Shown here: positions 56,646 through 64,000 of the stretch, piece by piece
Layout: every line of letters starts with the position of its first letter
How positions within the stretch are numbered: the first letter of the stretch is position 1
Assembly: GCA_026709415.1 (NCBI GenBank)
Contig: JAPOSZ010000030.1
Span: forward strand, 186,001 to 250,000
Source: Flavobacteriaceae bacterium
GTDB lineage: Bacteria > Bacteroidota > Bacteroidia > Flavobacteriales > Flavobacteriaceae
Length of the DNA stretch: 64,000 bases
Direction of reading: 5' to 3'
Made by a program: the position numbers and the translations under genes
The notes under the pieces: model-generated
Databases searched by the model: none
Seen by the model: only the letters and a program-made list of their open reading frames with translations
Told to the model about the DNA's origin: nothing

Positions 56646-56813
56646 TTAACTTAAAACCGGACGGTCTGATGGTGGTTTCGGCTTTGATTCATTCTTATCT
56701 TCACGAAAGATATCACTCATCACCGCATGCGCTTTTAAGTGGAACGCTAAAGGAATATTTTCATGGTTTGGTAATGCTTCAAAAGGTAATTTTTCGGTAG
56801 GTTCTTTCACCAT
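56646..56813 (-). CDS. 55-residue micro-ORF, paralogue of the one at 55620
   Basis: Reverse-strand ATG at 56813, 55 codons, beginning MVKEPTEKLPFEALPN and continuing PLAFHLKAHAVMSDIF. It shares its first 35 or so residues with the micro-ORF at 55620-55781. It ends 36 bases before the broken MntA gene on the same strand and could be the first gene of that operon. No known family. Confidence 0.45.
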   Translation of the reverse strand: MVKEPTEKLPFEALPNHENIPLAFHLKAHAVMSDIFREDKNESKPKPPSDRPVLS

Positions 56814-56818
56814 GTCTT
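56777..56818. repeat. Direct repeat, copy 2 (pair with 55745-55786)
   Basis: Second copy of the near-identical 40-base repeat. The pair brackets the HepT and MntA remnants about 1030 bases apart, which fits duplication of the micro-ORF or of a module edge. Confidence 0.6.
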
Positions 56819-57023
56819 TTATAGAAATAGAGAAAGAAACCAGAGGTTCGCATCGGCTGTTTCGTATTAAAAAAAGTATGGACTTTATTAATCAGCACAT
56901 CAAAAATGGGGAATAGCACACAATAATAAACGAGTAGTCAGTCATGTATCAACTCTAACAAATATGACTTTGGTTTCTGAATGAATTGCATTATGTCATC
57001 GCCATTGATATTGTTATTTGTCT

Positions 57024-58283
57024 TTAGTGAAGGATAATCTGATCCAGTATCTTGCTTCTGACGTTGAGTTTATAGATTGAACTGAGTTCTCTATGCGGAT
57101 AGACTCGGTTACTTAAAAAAATCATAAAGCAATCGTATTGAGGATCAACCCATACAAGAATCCCAGTGAATCCACTATGTCCATAACTACTTGGTGAAGC
57201 CCATTGAGAGGGGTATGTTTGTTGTCCGGTCTCTTTTAAAATGGGTTTATCAAAACCAAGTCCTCGTCGATTGCCTGTTTGAGGAAATATTCTAGAAGTA
57301 AATCGTTCAACAGTTTCAGATAGGAGATACTGTTGATCATGATACATCCCCTTGTTTAAAAGCATTTCCAATAGTACTGAAAGAGATTCGGCATTGGCAA
57401 ATAAACCGGCATTGGTCGATAGTTTGCCCATCAAAGCAGCGGCTTCATCATGAACCCATCCATGAACTAGGGTTTTTCTAAATAAAGTGTCTTTTTCAGT
57501 GGGTACGATTTCTTCGAGTGGAAAATATTCCCCAGCTCTAAAAGCAATCCGTTCTAATTCGAGGGGGTTATAAAAATGAAGATCTAAAAAATCATCGATA
57601 GTCATCCCGGTTAAACGTTCAACCAATTCAGGTAACAGAAAAAACCAGAGCCCTGAATATTTATATTCTCCGATCGTGGGAACCTCAGAATCTTTGATTC
57701 GCCTTTTGACCGTTTTGTAATAATTCTTATGAACAAAAAGAGAAGTGCTTATTTGGTAAGGAAAACGTTTTGATGGTTTATTGGATATGGTCCGAGCTTT
57801 GAGTTGGCCATTCTTTTTATGCAAAGTCTTATGATGTTCAATAGATGGGATCCATCCAGCACTATGGGTCAGTAATTGGGTAAAGGTGGTCTCCTTTTTA
57901 TTACTTCTTTTTAAATAAGGAAGATAGTCTGAAAGGGGAGCTTCTAAATCAAGGTGATAGAGTTCATACAATTTCATAAAGGCTAAAGTCCCGGCTAAAA
58001 TCTTGGTGACCGATGCCAAATCATACAAATCTTGTGTCGATACTCTGCGGATGGAATCATAAGTATGATAGCCATACGCTTTGTTCAATCGAATTCCCCC
58101 ATCCTTATATAGCAGTATTTGAGCCCCAGGAAAAGCTTTTTGTTTGATGGCATCTTGCATGATAGAATCCACATTTTGTTCCAATATGGAAGGTTTTGGA
58201 ACCAATTTTGATTGAGACCATCCCCAGCATGTATAAGAAATGAAAAATAGACAACTCAGTGTTTTACCAAGTGATTTGAGCAT
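57024..58283 (-). CDS. Serine hydrolase of the class C beta-lactamase fold
   Basis: About 419 residues when started at the ATG at 58283, which gives a signal peptide (MLKSLGKTLSCLFFISY up to GWSQ). The active-site S-x-x-K is SVTK (S91-K94), followed by a Tyr-containing YKYSGLWF (in the place of YxN) and a C-terminal GHSGFTGI (in the place of KTG). Members include esterases, D-aminopeptidases and penicillin-binding proteins; Bacteroidota carry many, often with N-acetylmuramate or amino-sugar roles. The frame extends 16 residues upstream without a signal benefit. Confidence 0.85.
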   Translation of the reverse strand: MLKSLGKTLSCLFFISYTCWGWSQSKLVPKPSILEQNVDSIMQDAIKQKAFPGAQILLYKDGGIRLNKAYGYHTYDSIRRVSTQDLYDLASVTKILAGTLAFMKLYELYHLDLEAPLSDYLPYLKRSNKKETTFTQLLTHSAGWIPSIEHHKTLHKKNGQLKARTISNKPSKRFPYQISTSLFVHKNYYKTVKRRIKDSEVPTIGEYKYSGLWFFLLPELVERLTGMTIDDFLDLHFYNPLELERIAFRAGEYFPLEEIVPTEKDTLFRKTLVHGWVHDEAAALMGKLSTNAGLFANAESLSVLLEMLLNKGMYHDQQYLLSETVERFTSRIFPQTGNRRGLGFDKPILKETGQQTYPSQWASPSSYGHSGFTGILVWVDPQYDCFMIFLSNRVYPHRELSSIYKLNVRSKILDQIILH

Positions 58284-58545
58284 GAGATAATGATTGTTTT
58301 GAAAAGATAAAGTTAAAGGTATTGTATTCAAAGGAATTTGTGGATATCAGATGCTAAACAGATGTCAGCATTTGTATTTCATAGTACAATAAAAAAACTA
58401 AACGCAACTTCATAAAATATTATCAGCCTATTTTTTATTACAGGAATTTATTTTTCTTAATTTAGAAACCTAGACTATATTCCAAAAAACCATTTCTGTT
58501 TTTAATAAACTGTGGGCGAAGAACTTTCAATATGCATGGTCATTT

Positions 58546-60825
58546 TTGATACCACTGCTGATTGTATTGGGGTATCAATTCATTTCTCAAGAGTTTGCCG
58601 AAAAACCGCAACAAAGTCAAGAAAATATAGTTTCAATCGCCCAGACTTTACCAGAGGTTATTAGCTTCAATTTTGATGTTAAACCGATTTTATCGGATAA
58701 ATGTTTTACGTGTCATGGACCCGATGCCAATACGAGAGAAGCCAATCTTCGATTGGATTTATCCGATGGACTCTATAATCCAATGATGGAATCGCCTGAT
58801 AAAATACCAGTCGTTCCATTTGAACCTGAAAGTAGTGAAATCATCCGAAGAATTTTTTCATCAGATTCCCAAATTCAAATGCCACCATCTGATTCACATT
58901 TGAGTTTGACCCAAATTGAAAAACAAATGATTCGACAATGGATCCAACAGGGGGCCCCTTACGACAAACACTGGGCTTACATTCTACCCAAAAAACCCGA
59001 CATCAAAGCCCCTTTCTTCCCCCGCTGGGAACTCAATGAAATCGATTGGTTTATTGGTCAAAAAATACATCAAAATGGTTGGCAACCATCCCAGTCAGCG
59101 GATAAAGAAACACTCCTCAGACGTGTTTACTTTGATGTTATTGGATTACCACCTTCCATAGAAGAAATAGACGCTTTTTTGGCCGATGAATCCGAAAACG
59201 CCTATGAAAAAGTAGTCGACAAATTGCTAGATTCCGAGCATTACGGGGAACGAATGGCTTCTATATGGCTCGATATCGCACGCTATGCCGATACCCATGG
59301 ATATCAAGATGATTTAGAACGATTTATGTGGCCTTGGCGGGATTGGGTGATTCATGCTTACAATCAAAATCTACCCTATGACCAATTCATCACATGGCAA
59401 TTAGCAGGGGATTTATTGCCTAATCCGACCAAAGAACAGATTTTGGCCACTGGATTTAATCGAAACCATAGCATCACTCAAGAAGGTGGGGTTATTCCCG
59501 AAGAATATCGCGTAGAATATGTGGCCGATCGAACCATTACAACGGCACGAACCATGTTAGGTATTACCATGGATTGCGCTCGTTGCCATGATCATAAATA
59601 CGATGCTATTTCTCAAGAAGAATATTATGGCTTTTTCAGTTTTTTTAATCAGCTCGATGAAAAGGGGTTAATCGATTATGGTGAATTTCCAGAACCCCGC
59701 ATGCCAATAGACAAAGAAATAGCGAAAAGAGATTTTCCATTTGTTCATTTTCCAGATTCTATTTCAAAATTTTATTTGATGGTCATGGAAGACACGCCAG
59801 GAATTAGAACAACCCATGTCTTGGATCGAGGCGTTTATAATGCACCAACTACTCAAGTATCTCCAAAAACACCGGAAGCGATTTTAGCGTTTGGAGATGC
59901 CTTCGAAAAAAATAGATTAGGACTGAGTCAATGGTTGTTTGATGATAACAATCCTTTGACTGCACGGGTTACAGTCAATCGTTTGTGGCAACAATTTTTT
60001 GGTCAGGGAATTGTTTCGACTCCAGATGATTTTGGCAATCAAGGAGCCAACCCATCCCATCCAGAACTCTTAGATTATTTAGCCCATACTTTTCAATTTG
60101 AAGATCAATGGGATGTAAAAAAAATCATTAAAAGAATGGTGAGTTCGGCTACTTACAAACAATCTAGTATGGTAAAACAAGAATATTTAAATGAAGATCC
60201 ATTAAACACCTATTGGACCTATTATCCAAGGGTCCGTCTCAAAGCTGAAATGATTCGAGACAATGCATTGGCCACTAGTGGCTTGCTAGTTCAACAAATT
60301 GGCGGGCCAAGTGTCAAACCACCCCAACCCGAAGGTCTCTGGCGTGAAAAAGGAGGCAATGGACTGGTTGAATATATCCCCGATGGAGGGGAAAATCGAT
60401 TCCGCAGAAGTTTGTATACTTTTTGGAAGCGAACGGTTCCTCCACCTAATATGCTCATCTTTGATGCGGCATATCGTGATTTTTGTACCGTCGAGAGACA
60501 AAAGACAAGCACCCCTTTACAATCGCTTGTTTTAATGAATGATCCTCAATTCACTTTTGCTGCAAAACACCTCATTGAGTCTCATCAAGAAAATTTCAAT
60601 CATTGGTCATTAAACGAATCAATTGAGTTTATTTATAGGACCATCACATGCCATAAACCTAATGAACTAGAGTTACAGTGGCTAGCTGATTACTATCACC
60701 AATCAATGGGAATTGAAAATCCATCTGATAGCAATATTGAAGCCAGCCATCCATCAATTCGGAGTGTTTTGATGGATGTCGCATTATTGATTTACAATTT
60801 AGATATCACCACCCAGAAAAGTTAG
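58546..60825 (+). CDS. Planctomycete-type cytochrome/DUF1549/DUF1553 protein
   Basis: A 759-residue protein with an N-terminal membrane anchor, a c-type haem site (CFTCHG near residue 53) in a PSCyt1 domain, DUF1549 (about 160-370, with CARCHDHKYD, a second CxxCH) and DUF1553 (about 445-720). Such proteins are abundant in Planctomycetes and some Bacteroidota and are always next to DUF1501 genes; the function is unknown. No ATG or GTG starts the frame: the choices are TTG 58546, in the middle of the hydrophobic anchor, or rarer codons upstream, where KLWAKNFQYAW would precede the anchor. Confidence 0.85.
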   Translation: MIPLLIVLGYQFISQEFAEKPQQSQENIVSIAQTLPEVISFNFDVKPILSDKCFTCHGPDANTREANLRLDLSDGLYNPMMESPDKIPVVPFEPESSEIIRRIFSSDSQIQMPPSDSHLSLTQIEKQMIRQWIQQGAPYDKHWAYILPKKPDIKAPFFPRWELNEIDWFIGQKIHQNGWQPSQSADKETLLRRVYFDVIGLPPSIEEIDAFLADESENAYEKVVDKLLDSEHYGERMASIWLDIARYADTHGYQDDLERFMWPWRDWVIHAYNQNLPYDQFITWQLAGDLLPNPTKEQILATGFNRNHSITQEGGVIPEEYRVEYVADRTITTARTMLGITMDCARCHDHKYDAISQEEYYGFFSFFNQLDEKGLIDYGEFPEPRMPIDKEIAKRDFPFVHFPDSISKFYLMVMEDTPGIRTTHVLDRGVYNAPTTQVSPKTPEAILAFGDAFEKNRLGLSQWLFDDNNPLTARVTVNRLWQQFFGQGIVSTPDDFGNQGANPSHPELLDYLAHTFQFEDQWDVKKIIKRMVSSATYKQSSMVKQEYLNEDPLNTYWTYYPRVRLKAEMIRDNALATSGLLVQQIGGPSVKPPQPEGLWREKGGNGLVEYIPDGGENRFRRSLYTFWKRTVPPPNMLIFDAAYRDFCTVERQKTSTPLQSLVLMNDPQFTFAAKHLIESHQENFNHWSLNESIEFIYRTITCHKPNELELQWLADYYHQSMGIENPSDSNIEASHPSIRSVLMDVALLIYNLDITTQKS

Positions 60826-60828
60826 TCT

Positions 60829-62298
60829 ATGGATCCACTAACTAGGTATTTTCAGAATAATAATCGAAGAGAGTTTCTTAAAAAAATGGGCTTTGGTATT
60901 GGTGGACTGGCGCTTGGCTATCTATTGGATCCATTTGGTTTTGGAAAAAACAACGGGTCTTCATTAACAAAACTTCAAAAAGGATCATGAGCCTTGCCTC
61001 ATTTTGCTCCCAAAGCCAAGCGCATTATTTATCTCTTTCAAAGTGGTGGTCCTTCCCAATTGGATCTATTCGATTATAAACCGAAACTCAATGAAAACAG
61101 AGGCATGGACTTGCCCGAATCGGTCCGAATGGGACAACGATTAACCGGCATGACTTCCGGGCAAGCGACATTTCCACTGACTGGAAGCGTATATGATTTT
61201 GCTCAATATGGAGAATCTCGTGCTTGGCTCAGTGAGCTTTTACCCTATATCGGCAAAATCGCCGATGAATTGTGTTTTGTTAAATCAATGCATACCGAAG
61301 CCATCAATCATGATCCAGCCATTACGTTTTTCCAAACGGGATCTCAGCTGCCTGGCAGACCTAGTTTTGGATCTTGGATGAGCTACGGATTGGGGAGTTT
61401 GAATGATAATTTACCATCATTCATTGTCATGCTCTCCAAAGGAACCGGCCGGGAAGTTGCCCAGCCACTTTATTCAAGGTTGTGGGGCAATGGTTTTTTG
61501 AGTTCCCTACATCAGGGCGTGCAATTCAGAGCTGGAAAAGATCCTGTACTGTATTTAAACAATCCTGAAGGCGTCTCCAGGCTCGAGAGAAGAAAGATGC
61601 TAGATTATTTAGCCCAGATCAACCAACATCATGAAGAAAATTTTGGTGACCAACAAATACTAGATCGGATGGCACAATACGAAATGGCCTACCGAATGCA
61701 AACTTCGGTGCCAGAAGTCATGGATATCGAAAATGAACCAGATGCGATATTGCAAATGTATGGTCCGGATTCCCTCAAACCAGGGACTTATGCGGCCAAT
61801 TGTATTTTGGCCCGAAGATTAATCGAAAAAGATGTTCGTTTTGTCCAATTATATCATGTGGGGTGGGACCAGCATGCCAATCTACCAGCAGAAGTCAAAC
61901 GACAAGCCAAAGATGTTGACCAACCCACAGCGGCATTGATTTTAGATCTCAAGCAACGGGGATTATTAGAAGATACACTAGTGATATGGGGTGGGGAATT
62001 TGGAAGAACCAATTACAGTCAAGGGATACTGACCGATGATGACTACGGTCGGGATCATCATCCTCGATGTTTTACCATTTTCATGGCCGGTGGGGGCATC
62101 CAACCCGGTATGACCTATGGCCAAACGGATGAATTAGGATATAATATCGTTCAGGATCCTATGCATGTTCATGATTTGCAAGCCACCATCTTACATCTTT
62201 TTGGTATCGATCATGAACAAATGACATACAAGTACCAAGGAAGACGTTTTCGCTTGACCGATGTTCATGGTCATGTGCATCATCAAATTCTCGCTTGA
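60829..62298 (+). pseudogene. DUF1501 protein with an in-frame TGA
   Basis: From ATG 60829 the frame encodes MDPLTRYFQNNNRREFLKKM, a Tat-type leader (RREFLKK), and a hydrophobic stretch. It meets TGA at 60988-60990 and then continues in the same frame for 436 codons with [21 protein letters not shown] and the rest of an intact DUF1501 domain ending at 62298. DUF1501 proteins have an alkaline-phosphatase-like fold and accompany DUF1553 proteins. The part after the stop could only start at TTG 60994, without its export signal. The cause may be a nonsense mutation, a base-calling error, or readthrough. Confidence 0.8.
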
Positions 62299-62386
62299 GG
62301 GGTTTCGTTTCAATCGGATCATTCAACCAAAATCAAGTCTTGTAGAAAACAACTTCATTGTTTAAAATTCAATTCTATTCGACCAA

Positions 62387-64000
62387 ATGATGGAGTGGTT
62401 ACACTTCGTAGGAAAGTTACATCCAGTAATTATTCATTTACCGATTGGCATCTTTTTATTCACCTATTGGTTGGTCTTATTATCCATCAAAAATCCCAGC
62501 AAATACACCCACACGATTGGATGGGGTCTTCAGTCAAGTTTTTATACCGCTATTGTGGCCTCTATTTTGGGTTATTTACGATACCTCACGGGGGATTATA
62601 CGGCGGAAGTCCTCAACCATATGTGGATGGCCATCACAACCACTGTTTTCATCGGTCTCTTATGGTTTTTGTATTTCAAAAAAGTATCAAATCGACTCTT
62701 TAATGGATCGTTTACATTGGTGGTTATTTGTTTGACGATTTCAAGTCATTTGGGGGCACAACTGACCCATGGAAAAGGCTATTTGAAATTGCCTAAAAAG
62801 CCCACAACAGTATCCATAAAAAAGGATAGCATTAATCTATACACACAAGTGATCCATTCGATCCTCGATAAAAAGTGTGTCAGTTGTCATGGAAATGAAA
62901 AACAAGAAGGCGGATTGATCTTGAGTTCGGTAGAGGGGATACTAAAAGGTGGTGAAAGTGGTTTGGCGATTGATTTTAAGAATCCAAATGATAGTCGATT
63001 GCTCTATCATTTGGAATTACCAATGGATCATGATTTAAGAATGCCTCCGAAAAGCAGAACGCAGTTAACGCCAATAGAACTAGAATTGATCAAAAATTGG
63101 GTGCTTGTTGGGGCCAAGTTCGAGCAAACGATGGCCTATCAGCAAATCGATAGGTCGCAACTTGAGCTATTAGAAGAATTTTTCCCACCTGAATTAAATC
63201 CAGTTTCCCCTCCATCTCATAAAGATCTGGAAAAAATATTGGCTCATGATTTTCGAGTCGATCAATACTCGATGGATCATCATTACGTCGTGGTCCGTTA
63301 TTTGGGAGATTCCCTGTCAATGGATGCTTTTGACGCTTTGTACAAAATCCGAAAGAATGTCATCGAATTAAATTTAAATTCTGTCATCATCCCACCATCT
63401 GCTTTTGAAAAATTCAGAAATTTTAAAAACCTCAAAAAACTCCATTTAAATCACACCAATATTGAAGATCAAGATTTGGCTTCTTTAGACGCACTTCCAC
63501 TACAATTAGTCAGTTTGACCAATACCCGAATCACTCAGGAGGGCATCCATCAATTATTAAAAAACCAGTCTTTAGAAAAATTATTTCTGTGGAAGACATC
63601 CATAACCGATGAAGAAAAATCGAATGTTCAAAATAATTCGGTGATTGACATAGATTTTGGTGTTGCTGCTGATTTTGCTGAAAAACAACAAGTAGAGAGG
63701 CCCCAAATGGTGAATCAACAAACCCTATTTGTCGATAGTTTGGCTGTTTCTTTTTTGCGCCCCATCGAAAGTGTGGACATCAAGTATACCCTCCATGGAC
63801 AAACGCCCGATAGTCTTTCAGCCAGTTATCAAGATAGTCTTTGGATTAAAGAATCGGGGACTTTAAAAGCCAAAAGTTTTATCCCAGGATGGTTGCCAAG
63901 CCAAACCACAGAAATCGATTTTCGAAAAGTAGCTCATACCATCACCCAATACCAACTTCAATCTTCCCCTTCAGGAACCTATACCAATCATTCCAATTTA
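62387..64000 (+). CDS. DUF2231/c-type cytochrome/repeat protein, runs off the window
   Basis: An open frame of 538 codons from ATG 62387 (or 62390) to the window edge. Residues 1-135 are a DUF2231-like membrane domain with four helices (LHFVGKLHPVIIHLPIGIFL). Residues about 150-250 are a cytochrome domain with CVSCHGNE and the axial-Met region DLRMPPKSR. Residues about 330-400 are leucine-rich-like repeats (FKNLKKLHLNHTNIEDQDL). The last part (about 450 on) resembles the chitobiase-type C-terminal domain (TLHGQTPDSLSASYQDS). It probably forms one unit with the DUF1553 and DUF1501 genes upstream. Confidence 0.82.
   Translation, partial: MMEWLHFVGKLHPVIIHLPIGIFLFTYWLVLLSIKNPSKYTHTIGWGLQSSFYTAIVASILGYLRYLTGDYTAEVLNHMWMAITTTVFIGLLWFLYFKKVSNRLFNGSFTLVVICLTISSHLGAQLTHGKGYLKLPKKPTTVSIKKDSINLYTQVIHSILDKKCVSCHGNEKQEGGLILSSVEGILKGGESGLAIDFKNPNDSRLLYHLELPMDHDLRMPPKSRTQLTPIELELIKNWVLVGAKFEQTMAYQQIDRSQLELLEEFFPPELNPVSPPSHKDLEKILAHDFRVDQYSMDHHYVVVRYLGDSLSMDAFDALYKIRKNVIELNLNSVIIPPSAFEKFRNFKNLKKLHLNHTNIEDQDLASLDALPLQLVSLTNTRITQEGIHQLLKNQSLEKLFLWKTSITDEEKSNVQNNSVIDIDFGVAADFAEKQQVERPQMVNQQTLFVDSLAVSFLRPIESVDIKYTLHGQTPDSLSASYQDSLWIKESGTLKAKSFIPGWLPSQTTEIDFRKVAHTITQYQLQSSPSGTYTNHSNL

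Noticed and set aside
60988-60990. Selenocysteine at the in-frame TGA of the DUF1501 gene
   Set aside because: The position is in a linker after the Tat leader, no redox role is known there, and no bSECIS-like hairpin was apparent after it.
1-64000. tRNA, rRNA or CRISPR array
   Set aside because: No cloverleaf-like sequence, rRNA conserved stretch or regularly spaced repeat was noticed in the intergenic regions.

Overview
The window is A+T-rich chromosomal DNA from a gliding or T9SS-bearing member of the Bacteroidota. The evidence is the gldK-L-M-N cluster, an alternative complex III operon (actA-F) joined to cytochrome oxidase genes, the long NagB-PIG-L fusion, many outer-membrane barrel proteins, and repeated TAnnTTTG promoter boxes of the Bacteroidota type. 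The DUF1549/DUF1553, DUF1501 and DUF2231-cytochrome cluster and the general gene mix suggest a Saprospiria- or Chitinophagia-like lineage, but that placement is inference. No rRNA, tRNA or CRISPR array was seen.

Layout. 0-0.9 kb: the start of a serine hydrolase gene and an O6-methylguanine repair gene. 0.9-5.6 kb: four tightly packed genes that form a complete trans-4-hydroxy-L-proline catabolic route (epimerase, D-hydroxyproline oxidase, deaminase, 2-oxoglutarate semialdehyde dehydrogenase). 5.7-10.5 kb: an outer-membrane protein, an NtrY-like histidine kinase, a bacilliredoxin, a TerB/J-domain protein and a HupE-like membrane protein. 10.5-13.6 kb: the sulfate assimilation operon DUF2061-cysH-cysD-cysN. 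13.9-18.2 kb: a DUF5706 (Pycsar-effector-like) membrane protein followed by a 1225-residue protein that joins a metallophosphoesterase, a kinase-like middle region and an Omp85-like barrel. 18.2-22.3 kb: a HEPN-type protein and a MoxR/VWA pair. 22.4-26.9 kb: rimP-nusA-infB. 28.0-39.3 kb: actABCDEF-coxBA. 39.6-44.7 kb: a DUF5916 outer-membrane protein, a mini Smr protein and topA. 44.8-51.7 kb: gldK, a decayed IS5-family element, then gldL-M-N and an FAD oxidoreductase. 51.8-53.7 kb: nagB. 53.7-57.0 kb: an accessory island with a Fic gene and small partner, a HepT-like toxin gene, two decayed MntA-type nucleotidyltransferase genes and two paralogous micro-ORFs. 57.0-64.0 kb: a serine hydrolase and a cluster of planctomycete-type cytochrome/DUF1553, DUF1501 and DUF2231-cytochrome genes that runs off the window.

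The core of the window is housekeeping: translation factors, respiration (menaquinol to alternative complex III to oxidase), sulfur assimilation and T9SS motility. The accessory signals worth most attention are the three-part phosphoesterase/kinase-like/barrel protein with its DUF5706 neighbour, the solitary HEPN gene, the Fic/HepT island with repeated micro-ORFs, the in-frame TGA in the DUF1501 gene, the IS remnant that splits the gld cluster, and two near-perfect palindromes in front of actA and topA.
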